DNA of 64,000 nucleotides. Source: Paraflavitalea sp. CAU 1676. Lineage in GTDB: Bacteria; Bacteroidota; Bacteroidia; Chitinophagales; Chitinophagaceae. Below are positions 54,755-64,000 of the stretch, one piece after another (the first letter of the stretch is position 1; every line of letters begins with the position of its first letter). The DNA lies in the NCBI RefSeq assembly GCF_029223285.1, contig NZ_JARHUJ010000007.1, positions 1 through 64,000 of the forward strand, in the 5' to 3' direction. The notes below the pieces were generated by a model. That model was not told where the DNA came from. It was given only the letters and a program-made list of their open reading frames with translations, and did not search any database. The translations under genes were made by a program, and so were the position numbers.

Positions 54755-55396
54755 ATGAAACAAAAACAAATAGTGCTGCTTTTAGCAGCAGCATGCTTCT
54801 CGGCCCTGACGGGTCTGGCGCAGGTCAGCGAAACTTCCTTAATAATTGATAAAGAAAACCGGCACGCAGTAATGTTGCCTGTTCAACAGCCGGAGAAAGA
54901 AACCAGGGAAGCGTTGAGACTACGGCTGAAAAGATCAGGGCTCAATGAAAAGATGTCTGGCAATGTAGCAAGGTATAAAGGCGTTACATTTTCGGAGATC
55001 AGTCCCGACAAGATTGATATCTATACAAAAGTAGAGCCTGGTCCAAACAATAGCAGTCTCGTGTACATGGCCGTTTCCAGGGGCTATAATAACTTTACCT
55101 CTAGCGGATCGGATAGTCTCCTTACAGAAAACGTAAAATTATTCCTGCAATCCTTTACGGTCGATGCCAGCAACCACGCTGATGATATTGATATTACCAA
55201 CCAACTGGATGATATCAGTAAAGAAGAAAAGAGTTATCAGGCGTTACTCGATGAACAGGTCGATCTGCAAAAGAAAAGGTCGGCTATCGATACCAAACTT
55301 TTGGATATCCAGAATAACCTGAACCTGAAAAGAGAAACGATAGACAAAAAGAAATTAGACGTGGAGAAAGCGAAAAGCAAACACGCAAAACTGTAA
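54755..55396 (+). CDS. Exported coiled-coil protein of unknown function
   Basis: 213 residues. Signal peptide 1-22 (GLAQ). Residues 30-125 look globular (ALRLRLKRSGLNEKMSGNVARYKGVTFSEI, YMAVSRGYNNF), and 150-213 are one long coiled coil rich in Lys and Asp. Probably periplasmic. The family is not recognised. It follows the basic-adaptor gene and is closed by a terminator at 55444. Confidence 0.72.
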   Translation: MKQKQIVLLLAAACFSALTGLAQVSETSLIIDKENRHAVMLPVQQPEKETREALRLRLKRSGLNEKMSGNVARYKGVTFSEISPDKIDIYTKVEPGPNNSSLVYMAVSRGYNNFTSSGSDSLLTENVKLFLQSFTVDASNHADDIDITNQLDDISKEEKSYQALLDEQVDLQKKRSAIDTKLLDIQNNLNLKRETIDKKKLDVEKAKSKHAKL

Positions 55397-55443
55397 CAAG
55401 TTCAATAGAGATACCCTCCGTGCTGAAGGCTTATGAAATCAAA

Positions 55444-55498
55444 AATTAAGGCCCCAGGAAGTTGGCACCCACCCAACTCCTGGAGGTCTTAATTTTTT
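55444..55498 (+). terminator. Rho-independent terminator
   Basis: CCAGGA-A-GTTGG pairs with CCAAC-TCCTGG (one bulged A), with outer AATTAAG/CTTAATT pairing and a T-run to 55498. Confidence 0.8.
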
Positions 55499-55674
55499 AA
55501 GTATAGCCCCTAATGGCAGCCAGTTACCAACTGGAAAAAATCGCCTATCCCTTCAATGAAAGCAACAGCATTTCCCGAAGGACGAAAGTGCCGTTGAAAC
55601 GCCAACCAGTCCGGCTTTAACGAATGAATGAAAATCGGTAACTTTAATACTATTGTTGATCAAAATCTTCTATC

Positions 55675-56028
55675 ATGAAAAAGTGGCAATCGCTTGTAGC
55701 CCTTTCGATACTCCTGCTGGCAGTATCATTCAGGCCGTTCCATCATGGCTGGGCCAATTACGATCAGACAAAAACACTCGACTACACAGGAACAGTGGAA
55801 GAGTTTAAGTTGGAGAACCCGCATGCCAGTGCAAGGGTAACGGATAAAAACAAAACATGGTTGGTAATACTGGCGCCTACGAGCCGGATGGAATCGAGAG
55901 GGGTACCTACAGACAAGATCGTAAAAGGAAGTAAACTCCGCGTCGTAGGTTATCCGCATAAAACGACCAAGGATGAAATGCGGGCAGAAAGGATCTACGT
56001 GGACAACGTCAAATATGAATTGCGATAA
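55675..56028 (+). CDS. DUF6152-family exported protein
   Basis: 117 residues. Signal peptide about 1-18. The family pattern is clear: HHGWANYDQTKTLDYTGTVEEFKLENPHAS, VILAPTSRMESRGV, KGSKLRVVGYPHK. It is a small beta-barrel with unknown role, usually exported and often with a membrane protein gene, as here (next gene 2 bases after the stop). The conserved His-Gly-Trp and Asn-Pro-His suggest a metal-binding site, which is inference. Confidence 0.85.
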   Translation: MKKWQSLVALSILLLAVSFRPFHHGWANYDQTKTLDYTGTVEEFKLENPHASARVTDKNKTWLVILAPTSRMESRGVPTDKIVKGSKLRVVGYPHKTTKDEMRAERIYVDNVKYELR

Positions 56029-56030
56029 CT

Positions 56031-56468
56031 GTGGTAGTTAAATGGATCGAAGCATCCTCGCTGGCAGAAGCCATACGGCAATCGACATGGTTGTATCCTT
56101 TTATTGAGATCATTCACATACTGGGGATCGTGCTCGTGGCTGGCGGTGCGATCCTTTTTGACATACGATTATTGTCAAACAGGAAGGCAATTATAGAGAA
56201 CAGGTATTTATTGTCCTGGTCAAAGCTGGGGCTGATACTCGTCATACCATCTGGCCTGCTCTTGTTTTCGACCAATGCGATGGCATTGTCACGTGATCCT
56301 GTCTTCGGATTGAAATTAGGGTTACTGCTGCTGGCGGCTATCAATGCCTGGGTATTCCACGTGAGGGTCTTTCTGCCGGCAAATTATACTACTGCCCGAT
56401 TTCATGCGATCGCCTCGGTCATACTATGGATAAGCATCATATCCTGTGGCAGACTCCTCGCCTACTAA
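56031..56468 (+). CDS. DUF6644-like integral membrane protein
   Basis: 145 residues, four membrane helices. It starts at a GTG only 2 bases after the stop of the DUF6152 gene, so both are translated together. IHILGIVLVAGGAILFDIRLL and GLKLGLLLLAAINAWVFHVRV follow the pattern of DUF6644-like proteins. A His in helix 1 and a second in helix 3 could bind heme (as in related four-helix membrane proteins). Function unknown. Confidence 0.78.
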   Translation: MVVKWIEASSLAEAIRQSTWLYPFIEIIHILGIVLVAGGAILFDIRLLSNRKAIIENRYLLSWSKLGLILVIPSGLLLFSTNAMALSRDPVFGLKLGLLLLAAINAWVFHVRVFLPANYTTARFHAIASVILWISIISCGRLLAY

Positions 56469-56580
56469 CCACCTCAAGCCCCTTTCACCCCCGCAGAAAG
56501 TCGCATTCCCCACCCAGGCGTTCAGCAAGAGCACAATACATTTAGGATACAAATCCTTAACCAGTAAACTAATTCATGAT

Positions 56581-57006
56581 ATGAACGTGCAGGAACAGGT
56601 TAAAAAGTATATAGCTGGACAGCCGGAGCCAAAACGCAGTGAACTGCAGGACTTGCACCAGCGCACCCTTCAGGCGTTAGCCGGAGGGAAATTATGGTTC
56701 GAAGATGGCAAAGACGCAAACAATAAAACCGTTGCCAACCCCACTATAGGATATGGACTGCAAACCATAAAATATGCCAATGGCAAAACCAAAGAATTTT
56801 TCCGGATCGGTATAAGTGCCAACACCACCGGGATTTCTGTCTATATCCTGGGCATCGAGGATAAGAAGTACCTGGCCCAAACCTATGGAAAGGATTTAGG
56901 CAAGGCAAGTGTCACCGGGTATTGCATTAAGTTTAAAACGCTAAAGGATATAAACCTGGATATTCTGGAGGAGGCAATACGATATGGGTTGGAGCTGCCC
57001 CATTAA
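56581..57006 (+). CDS. DUF1801-domain protein
   Basis: 141 residues from ATG 56581 (MNVQEQVKKYIAGQPEPKRSELQDLHQRTLQ); the open frame upstream overlaps the membrane protein gene and is not used. The start, LWFEDGK, NPTIGYG, FFRIGIS and the helical end match DUF1801/YdhG-like proteins. They are cytoplasmic with an SCP/GyrI-like fold; role not known. Confidence 0.85.
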   Translation: MNVQEQVKKYIAGQPEPKRSELQDLHQRTLQALAGGKLWFEDGKDANNKTVANPTIGYGLQTIKYANGKTKEFFRIGISANTTGISVYILGIEDKKYLAQTYGKDLGKASVTGYCIKFKTLKDINLDILEEAIRYGLELPH

Positions 57007-57038
57007 GACCAGGGGCAAATGCTTTCAGGCTTCAGCTA

Positions 57039-57221
57039 TTATCTTCGTCCCAGGCTTCTTATTATTAGAAAAAGGCAGCTTATGAACACTATTAAGTAAA
57101 TAATGGCTAACCCGTTATGCTCAAATCGCAGAGTCTTAAAGTCGAATTTTTTGTATAGTGTTACCCCTAAAATGATGGTTACAATGCTTAAAGTAAACGG
57201 TATTGCTTTTTTCTTTTCCAT
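57039..57221 (-). CDS. Small two-TM membrane protein
   Basis: 60 residues from ATG 57221 (MEKKKAIPFTLS). Two hydrophobic helices (about 8-22, 36-55) and a basic end. Not recognised. Convergent with the DUF1801 gene. Confidence 0.5.
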   Translation of the reverse strand: MEKKKAIPFTLSIVTIILGVTLYKKFDFKTLRFEHNGLAIIYLIVFISCLFLIIRSLGRR

Positions 57222-57343
57222 AATCAGGTTGTTTTTGATCAGGTTAATGGACGTTGCTGAAAGTATTTCCTTCAAAAATCAAGGTAAAAAGTTTGTAAAT
57301 GCCTACACCGGGGTGTAAATTTAGTCTCCTATAAAAGGTGTAC

Positions 57344-58093
57344 ATGAAGCACAACGCCGGTTCTAGCCTGCTGACCACGAACAAGCTGGGCGACGTTACG
57401 GAAACCAACCAGCATTACCTGGAAGCAATAAAGGCCTTTGCCCGCCTGAGCTACGAGAGTATATATGTGATCGACTACAAAGACATGTCTTTCGAATACG
57501 TATCAGATAATCCGCTTTTCCTATGCGGATATAGTGCAGCCGAGGTATTACAACTGGGATATGAATTCTACTTCCGGCAGGTCCCGGCACAAGACCTGGA
57601 ATTATTATCACAACTCAACGAAGCAGGCTTTGATTTCTACGCGCAACTTCCCGTGAACGAGCGGACGCTTTACAGTATTACCTATGATTTTCACCTGACT
57701 CATAAAAATGGCAAACAGATCCTCATCAATCATAAGCTAACCCCGCTCTTTCTGACACCAGAGGGGAAGATGTGGAAGTCTATGTGCATAGTATCCTTAT
57801 CACGGCAGCAGGCTGCCGGGAATGTGAGCATCCACCGACAGGGAAGCAACGAGGTCTGGGACCTGGTCATCGGAAAAAAGGTCTGGCGAAAATCGGTAAA
57901 GCCATCGCTCACCGAAAGAGAACTGGAGGTATTGCGGATGCATGCCCAGGGGTATTCAATCGATCAGATTGCGGAGAAGCTGTTTGTTGCGCCAGACACG
58001 GTGAAATATTACCGTAGAAGGATCTTTGAACGGCTGGAGGTGAGCAATGTAATGGATGCCTTGTCGTTAGCAGTGGCTAGTAAGTTGATTTGA
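57344..58093 (+). CDS. LuxR-type transcriptional regulator with PAS-like N-terminal domain
   Basis: 249 residues from ATG 57344 (MKHNAGSSLL). A PAS-like domain (about 25-155, YESIYVIDYKDMSFEYVSDNPLFLCGY) and a C-terminal LuxR/GerE HTH (about 185-249: LTERELEVLRMHAQGYSIDQIAEKLFVAPDTVKYYRRRIFERLEVSN). This PAS-LuxR layout is frequent in Bacteroidota; the ligand is not known. A loose hairpin with T-run (AAAGACAC...GTGTCTTTT, to 58158) follows. Confidence 0.88.
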   Translation: MKHNAGSSLLTTNKLGDVTETNQHYLEAIKAFARLSYESIYVIDYKDMSFEYVSDNPLFLCGYSAAEVLQLGYEFYFRQVPAQDLELLSQLNEAGFDFYAQLPVNERTLYSITYDFHLTHKNGKQILINHKLTPLFLTPEGKMWKSMCIVSLSRQQAAGNVSIHRQGSNEVWDLVIGKKVWRKSVKPSLTERELEVLRMHAQGYSIDQIAEKLFVAPDTVKYYRRRIFERLEVSNVMDALSLAVASKLI

Positions 58094-58106
58094 GGGCCAG
58101 CTAAAA

Positions 58107-58158
58107 AAAGACACTACTAGAACCACCACCAAACAAGCACCACCGGCCTGTGTCTTTT
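58107..58158 (+). terminator. Weak terminator-like hairpin
   Basis: AAAAGACAC and GTGTCTTTT are inverted repeats with a 34-base loop, after the LuxR-type gene. The long loop makes it a weak call. Confidence 0.4.
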
Positions 58159-58191
58159 CAGCAGTTCTCACACCATGTATAATTTCTTGCT

Positions 58192-58737
58192 ATGAACTAT
58201 AAGGATACTGTTTTTAATAAAGAAACATTAGCAGAGATGTTCGGGCATTTTAAATTAAAGAAAGTAAAGCGCAACAATATCCTTCTGCACGAAGGTGAGA
58301 TTTGCAAAACTTTTAACTTTGTTAAAAAAGGCTGCATTCGAAATTATTTCATTGATAAAAAGGGGAACGACAAAACGAGATCAGTTACGTTGGAAGGAAA
58401 TGTCGGAACCGGATTATCAAGTTTTATTGCTGAACAACCATCCACTGAATTCATTGACACGCTTGAAGATTCTGAATTGTTAACAATCAGCCGGAACGAT
58501 TTTTTTCAACTGACCACTACCCGGGAAAACTGGAAACAATTGTATCAACAGTTTTTGGAAACTACTTACCTGCATCAAAGTAGAAAAATTGAGGCGCTAA
58601 TGACCCTGAATGCGCAACAGCGATTCCAGAAATTAATGCACGGTAACCCGCTTTTAATACAGCGCCTGTCCAATAAAGTGCTTGCCTCGTATCTCGATAT
58701 GCGGGAAGAAACCTTAAGCAGAATTAAGTCGCAGTAA
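58192..58737 (+). CDS. Crp/Fnr-family regulator
   Basis: 181 residues. Cyclic-nucleotide-binding beta-roll (about 15-115: NNILLHEGEICKTFNFVKKGCIRNYF, FIDTLEDSELLTI) and a C-terminal HTH that is short (about 140-181: LMHGNPLLIQRLSNKVLASYLDMREETLSRIKSQ). This is the common Bacteroidota Crp-like type with a truncated winged helix. No Cys set for an Fe-S cluster. A perfect Fnr-type palindrome lies 8 bases after the stop. Confidence 0.9.
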   Translation: MNYKDTVFNKETLAEMFGHFKLKKVKRNNILLHEGEICKTFNFVKKGCIRNYFIDKKGNDKTRSVTLEGNVGTGLSSFIAEQPSTEFIDTLEDSELLTISRNDFFQLTTTRENWKQLYQQFLETTYLHQSRKIEALMTLNAQQRFQKLMHGNPLLIQRLSNKVLASYLDMREETLSRIKSQ

Positions 58738-58744
58738 TTCGATT

Positions 58745-58758
58745 TTGATCTATATCAA
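58745..58758. promoter_or_regulatory. Perfect Fnr/Crp-type box TTGAT-N4-ATCAA
   Basis: TTGATCTATATCAA, a perfect match to the consensus. It lies between the Crp/Fnr-type gene and the small exported gene at 58812 (54 bases before its ATG). Related near-matches lie at 25898-25911 and 26814-26828. Confidence 0.6.
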
Positions 58759-58811
58759 TGCCTGCCTGGCAGATTGTCACCAATTTTGCGCTATCACTAA
58801 ATTATACTTTT

Positions 58812-59264
58812 ATGAAAAGAGCATTTGTAGTGCAATCAATGGTGGCAGCAGTTATTTTCTCATTGCCTTATACTGTTAATCCACAGTCCCACGGAAAAGA
58901 CAAAATAACTAAACAAATGGATACCAATAAAAATCAACAACACATGGATTACAAGGTAAACATTGGAAGAATTGATGTACCAAAAGCCTCCATCGAAGAT
59001 TTCAAAAAGCAGTCAGCCATGGCACCAAGGTACCTGAAATCGCTGCCCGGTTATATAAAAGGCGATTACTTCGAAATGACAGACGAGTCCGGCGATCTTC
59101 ATATGATATCTGTTGTTACCTGGCAGAATAAAGAATTCTACGAAAATGCCCAAATAACATTGAAAAAGCATTATGAAGAAATAGGGTTTAATCGCATGGA
59201 ATTTGTTCAACGGTTGAATCTAAAAATAAAATACGAAGCCTATTCCTTGCTGGAAATAAACTAA
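58812..59264 (+). CDS. Exported ABM-like (dimeric alpha/beta-barrel) protein
   Basis: 150 residues from ATG 58812 (MKRAFVVQSM), which gives a signal peptide (1-24); the frame extends upstream without a better start. The C-terminal 95 residues fit the antibiotic-biosynthesis-monooxygenase/EthD-like fold (VNIGRIDVPKASIEDFKKQSAMAPRYLKSLPGYIKGDYFE, ISVVTWQNKEFYENAQ). Exported members are rare and their substrates unknown. The Fnr-type box 54 bases upstream makes it a candidate target of the adjacent regulator. Confidence 0.75.
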   Translation: MKRAFVVQSMVAAVIFSLPYTVNPQSHGKDKITKQMDTNKNQQHMDYKVNIGRIDVPKASIEDFKKQSAMAPRYLKSLPGYIKGDYFEMTDESGDLHMISVVTWQNKEFYENAQITLKKHYEEIGFNRMEFVQRLNLKIKYEAYSLLEIN

Positions 59265-59292
59265 TGCTTTAAACCTCCACAAAATGAAAAAT

Positions 59293-59312
59293 GGATCGCA
59301 TTGCTGCGATCC
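59293..59312. terminator. Bidirectional terminator
   Basis: GGATCGCA (59293-59300) and TGCGATCC (59305-59312) around TTGC, between convergent genes. Confidence 0.65.
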
Positions 59313-59339
59313 TTCTCAATAACCTTGCTACACCAAAAA

Positions 59340-60686
59340 CTATTCAAACTTTATCCAGTCTACCGATAAAGGTGTATCGCCCCTGAACACCACAAAAATG
59401 TTCTGTACGCCCGATGGAGATGTTGACACAGGGGCTTTTATCATATTCCATTCACCGCTTTTTATAGTATTGACTCGGGCGATAAGAGGGCCAGTAATGC
59501 TTCCGCTGTGAAGCTCAAGCGTATTAGCGCCTTCACCCATGACTTTTACCCGAACCGACCGGAACGACTTCTTGCCAAAATCAACGCTGTTGTATTGTAC
59601 CCAGGCACCGGCTTCTGTAAAGTCCGCTTTCCAGCCTTTGAACCGGTCGGCGGTATCCAGGAATGCGATGGATGCGCCCCGGTCGCTGATGGCCGTATAC
59701 CGGTCTACCTGTATGTCGCTGGCAGCGCTGGTGATGCCGATGCCCCGCAGCGTAGGGGTCACCTTTTTTATGGTGCCATCTGCATTGAATACGAGACTGT
59801 CGGCCATTATTGACCTTGCTTTATCAAAACGGGGTGAATAATCGTTGTGGTGATAGAACAGGTACCATTGGTTCTTTAACTGAATAACTGAATGATGATT
59901 CGTCCAGCAGCCTGAAGCAGATTCATCCATGATCACCCCTGTCATTTTAAAGGGGCCTAATGGGCTATTGCCGATGGCATATTCCAGTCGTTCGGTTTTA
60001 TTTTCAACATGCGGGAAGGTGAGGTAATAAAGGCCATTTCGTTCAAACACATAGGGGCCTTCTTTCAACCCTTTATTGGGAAGATCCTGGAATATGACCG
60101 GGTCGGATGCCAGCTCCAGCATGTTATCCTGCAGCTTTGCTCCGTAGATATTTCCCTGCGACCAATAGAGATAGGCCTGTCCATCTTTGTCAATAAACAC
60201 ATTGGGATCTATTCCATGTACTTTTTTAATGGGTGTTGGCTGAGGCATAAATGGTCCCCCCGGTTTATCGGCCACGGCCACACCGATGGCAAACCCTCTT
60301 CCGTATATCGAATCGGGGGTGGCAGGAAAATAGAAATAATACTTTCCATTCCGGTATATGCAATCCGGCGCCCACATGCTGTATCCATCGGGCTTTGCCC
60401 AAGGCACGGAAGTTTGGGTCACGATGACGCCATGGTCTTTCCAATCGGCAAGGTCCTTTGAAGCATAGACATGGTAGTCTTCCATGCAAAACCACCCAAC
60501 GCGCCCGTGGCCGGGCGTGGCCAGTATGTCATGTGATGGATATACATAAACGCTGTCGCCAAATACCCGGGCCGAAGGGTCTGCCGAATACATATTCCTG
60601 ATCAGCGGGTTCTGGGCGATCGCCCCCAGCACCATTAGCATCATTATGCCTGTTGCCAATATTTTTTTATAAAGGATGTCTTTCAT
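59340..60686 (-). CDS. GH43 glycosidase with C-terminal CBM6-like module
   Basis: 448 residues from ATG 60686 (MKDILYKKIL). Signal peptide to residue 25 (AIAQ). GH43 five-blade propeller (about 26-310): general base Asp36 (YSADPS), pKa modulator Asp160 (GIDPN) and acid Glu209 (LKEGPYVF). The rest (about 320-448) is a CBM6-like jelly roll ending in SVDWIKFE. GH43 enzymes remove arabinose or xylose side chains; with the feruloyl-esterase-like gene 13 bases upstream an arabinoxylan target is likely. Last gene of the minus-strand locus. Confidence 0.92.
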   Translation of the reverse strand: MKDILYKKILATGIMMLMVLGAIAQNPLIRNMYSADPSARVFGDSVYVYPSHDILATPGHGRVGWFCMEDYHVYASKDLADWKDHGVIVTQTSVPWAKPDGYSMWAPDCIYRNGKYYFYFPATPDSIYGRGFAIGVAVADKPGGPFMPQPTPIKKVHGIDPNVFIDKDGQAYLYWSQGNIYGAKLQDNMLELASDPVIFQDLPNKGLKEGPYVFERNGLYYLTFPHVENKTERLEYAIGNSPLGPFKMTGVIMDESASGCWTNHHSVIQLKNQWYLFYHHNDYSPRFDKARSIMADSLVFNADGTIKKVTPTLRGIGITSAASDIQVDRYTAISDRGASIAFLDTADRFKGWKADFTEAGAWVQYNSVDFGKKSFRSVRVKVMGEGANTLELHSGSITGPLIARVNTIKSGEWNMIKAPVSTSPSGVQNIFVVFRGDTPLSVDWIKFE

Positions 60687-60699
60687 ACGGGTAACTATA

Positions 60700-61929
<1,230 letters not shown>

Positions 61930-61950
61930 TTAAGTAAACATGAAACTACC

Positions 61951-62451
61951 TTAGTGCGTATAAAAAGCCTTTGTCGTCGTTTCTCCGCGGGGGGAGTTAG
62001 TATACGTTACTATGGACAGCGTTCCATCCTTTATGGTCCAGGTTTCAGTTGATTTAAATTCATTGGTTTGTCCATCCATGTCAAATTTTATCGTATTATC
62101 AACTGTCAGTGCCGAGCCATCGCCGGACCATTTTGCCGTTGTTTTCCGCTTTGACCCGCCAAATCCTTCCGTCTCGGTGATCTTGCCATCATAGCTTACA
62201 GTCAGTGTACTGGTGACCGGATCCCCTCCATTAAAACCAGGGATTGTTCTGGTAATGGTAATTGCATTGTCTTTTTGTTCCACTTTGAGCGTGCGGGCAA
62301 CAAAACCGCCAAACTCGCCCAGTTCACTTTTTGATTCATTCAGCTTCCAGTCTCCGGAAAAATTAGCACGATCTCTGATGGTCGTAAAAGAGAGTAAAAC
62401 CGCAGCGGGTATCAATAAGGAATAGATTGCTTTTCCGATAAGTTTTTTCAT
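61951..62451 (-). CDS. Small exported lipocalin-like protein
   Basis: 166 residues. Signal peptide about 1-25. The mature part (FSGDWKLNESKSELGEFGG, VARTLKVEQKDNAITITRTIPG, TSTLTVSYDGK, TAKWSGDGSALTV, ETWTIKDGTLSIVTYTNS) repeats short antiparallel strands, giving an up-and-down beta barrel as in lipocalin-like families. Function unknown. It sits between susD and the esterase gene, so it is probably part of the same locus. Confidence 0.75.
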   Translation of the reverse strand: MKKLIGKAIYSLLIPAAVLLSFTTIRDRANFSGDWKLNESKSELGEFGGFVARTLKVEQKDNAITITRTIPGFNGGDPVTSTLTVSYDGKITETEGFGGSKRKTTAKWSGDGSALTVDNTIKFDMDGQTNEFKSTETWTIKDGTLSIVTYTNSPRGETTTKAFYTH

Positions 62452-62574
62452 AACAACTACTTTTTTATTTAATAAAAGGTAAAAAGGTGACTGGTTCGTT
62501 GTGCTTAATCAGGAAGGAACATGGCGCCGATGACGCCATGTGCCTTCCTGTCAATTTTGTAAGCCATTAAAGTT

Positions 62575-64000
62575 TTAATACCCGGGGGTTTGTACCAGTT
62601 TATTATTCTGTGCCAGCGCCGACTGAGGTATGGGATGCATGTACTGTTTCAGTTTGAATGCATGGGGATGGTTCAATCCTACCGGTGTATACACCCAGGT
62701 GCCGCTGTTATCCGGCTTTGTATTTTCGATCTTCATGCCATGCAGATCGACCGTGAGTACCTGGTCGGCAATCTTCCAGCGGATGATATCCTGGAAACGT
62801 TTGTTCTCAAAACACAGCTCTACCCTTCTTTCCTGGCGGATCGCATCCCGCATCTGGCTCTGACTCAATCCTGCGGGCAAACCGGGCAGGTTTACCCGGG
62901 CCCTGATCGCATTGATGGCGTCGTATACGGAAGCATCCGGACCTACGGCCTCATTTTGCGCTTCGGCATATCCCAGCAATACTTCTGCATACCGGAAATA
63001 AACGTAGTTGGCCCCACTCAATCCTGTTGCCGGACGGTTCTTCGGATTTAATTTCTTCTTGAAGTAATACCCCGTATTGCTTACATCCGTGCTCGCGAAA
63101 TCTATCTGGTTCGGCGAAGGCCTTACCTTATCGATGCGCGTGTAAACAGTATCCTGTGCACTCATCCAGTCCATTTTATAAGGAGCCCCATCGTACACGA
63201 TCCACTTATAGAACCTGCGTTCGCGGCCCACATAAGGACGTTGGGGATCATAGCCGGATGTGGGGTCGGTGATGGGTTTACCATTTGCCATGAAGAATTG
63301 ATCGACCAGCTCCTGGGTTGGGTTATAATTACCCCAGGTATAGTAAGAGCCGAGCACATAAACCGGGCCGCCGTATTGTTCATAGTTGGAGCCCTTCACG
63401 TTGGCCACGTGCTGCCTGTCCCAGATCACCTCTGTATTGTACTCATTGTCCTCATACCAAAGCGTAGAGTCTTCCGCAAACAGACCATAAGTCTTTCCGG
63501 CGCCCCAATCGTCCATGAACTTTTTAAAGGAAACAGCTGCCGTAGCCCAACGCGCAACATCCGCATTGCCAAATCCGGCTATCTTATTAGGATCGGCGCC
63601 TCCTATATACGTTGCTGCATTGTAGGTAGGGCTTGCGGCCACCAACTGCAGATAGGCTTTCAACATCAAAGCAGCGCCCAGCGTAGCCCTGCCGGCATCC
63701 GGATTCCCTTTGTTGTATTTAACTGCCAGGAATTTATTGTTCAGTATCGTATCCAGGGTTTTGGTGAGGAAGTCGAGCGTCTCTGCGTAGGTGCTTCTTT
63801 TTACAAACAGGTTAGCACTGTCTGCACGTACCTGTGGGTTTAAAATAATGGGCACACCACCCCAGTTGAGAAAAAGAATGCTGTAGTGAAAGGCCCTGTT
63901 GAACCGCGCTTCATCGATACGCTTATTGTACCAGGCAGCGGTGTAATTTTCCTTATGCGCATTTACCTGTTGTATAAACGTATTGCATTTGCGGATGGAA
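62575..64000 (-). CDS. SusD/RagB-family lipoprotein, 5' end outside the window
   Basis: About 474 codons are visible; the reading frame stays open to the right edge (…NAHKENYTAAWYNKR...LFLNWGGVPIIL), so the start lies beyond 64000. Typical SusD features are the GGVPII turn, the TPR-like helices (GRATLGAALMLKAYLQL), YFRYAEVLLGYAEAQNE, IRQERRVELCFENKRFQDIIRWK and the final MHPIPQSAL. It binds glycan at the outer membrane together with a SusC expected to the right. The downstream esterase and GH43 point to arabinoxylan. Confidence 0.94.
   Translation of the reverse strand, partial: SIRKCNTFIQQVNAHKENYTAAWYNKRIDEARFNRAFHYSILFLNWGGVPIILNPQVRADSANLFVKRSTYAETLDFLTKTLDTILNNKFLAVKYNKGNPDAGRATLGAALMLKAYLQLVAASPTYNAATYIGGADPNKIAGFGNADVARWATAAVSFKKFMDDWGAGKTYGLFAEDSTLWYEDNEYNTEVIWDRQHVANVKGSNYEQYGGPVYVLGSYYTWGNYNPTQELVDQFFMANGKPITDPTSGYDPQRPYVGRERRFYKWIVYDGAPYKMDWMSAQDTVYTRIDKVRPSPNQIDFASTDVSNTGYYFKKKLNPKNRPATGLSGANYVYFRYAEVLLGYAEAQNEAVGPDASVYDAINAIRARVNLPGLPAGLSQSQMRDAIRQERRVELCFENKRFQDIIRWKIADQVLTVDLHGMKIENTKPDNSGTWVYTPVGLNHPHAFKLKQYMHPIPQSALAQNNKLVQTPGY

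Overview
The window looks like chromosomal DNA of a Bacteroidota bacterium, most likely of the Chitinophagaceae. Two SusC/SusD-type loci, an ECF sigma factor with a FecR/DUF4974 anti-sigma factor, an STN-bearing SusC, many PAS-type and 'SHDLQEPLR'-type histidine kinases, TAnnTTTG-type -7 boxes and an almost complete lack of Shine-Dalgarno sequences all point this way. No rRNA, tRNA, CRISPR array, transposase or integrase was found.

Layout. 0-0.8 kb: two small exported or Cys-rich proteins on the minus strand. 0.9-8 kb: a signalling block with a stand-alone CheB, a CheB-CheR-PAS-histidine kinase fusion, a receiver protein, then on the minus strand a receiver plus a kinase-like protein that lacks its phospho-acceptor His. 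8.2-11.1 kb: alpha/beta hydrolase, DUF72, YciF-like ferritin fold, and another receiver. 11.5-17.7 kb: a five-gene plus-strand run (glycosyltransferase, UDP-galactopyranose mutase, two divergent GH1-like proteins, MFS transporter) that looks like a galactofuranose or exopolysaccharide module. 17.8-24.5 kb: multi-PAS kinase, large-subunit catalase, cytoplasmic alpha-amylase. 24.6-25.4 kb: two small proteins.

25.4-39.3 kb: a visibly AT-richer segment bracketed by a 29-bp direct repeat (27/29 identical). It holds two AraC-type regulators (one interrupted by an in-frame stop), a MauE/DoxX-like membrane protein, a membrane-anchored unknown, two paralogous small secreted proteins with a C-x7-C pair, a TlpA-like thioredoxin, SusD, STN-SusC, FecR and ECF sigma. 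The SusC leader carries a candidate antisense small RNA. I regard this segment as the most likely place for an undescribed system: a disulfide-linked secreted-protein module beside a transenvelope-signalling SusCD/TlpA operon.

39.6-45.2 kb: GH5 endoglucanase; an ArsR/DHFR-like/AHSA1 set with two secreted unknowns; an RRM RNA-binding protein; a small unknown. 45.2-59.3 kb: a parallel beta-helix protein with two carbohydrate-binding-like modules and an unexpected SurA-like tail; HlyIII; AraC with an HMA-like head; fatty-acid desaturase; cupin; Na+/H+ antiporter; several small exported proteins; LuxR-type and Crp/Fnr-type regulators, the latter with a perfect Fnr-type box just downstream. 59.3-64 kb: a minus-strand polysaccharide-utilisation locus entering from the right edge (SusD, a small secreted protein, feruloyl-esterase-like enzyme, GH43), probably for arabinoxylan or a related hemicellulose.
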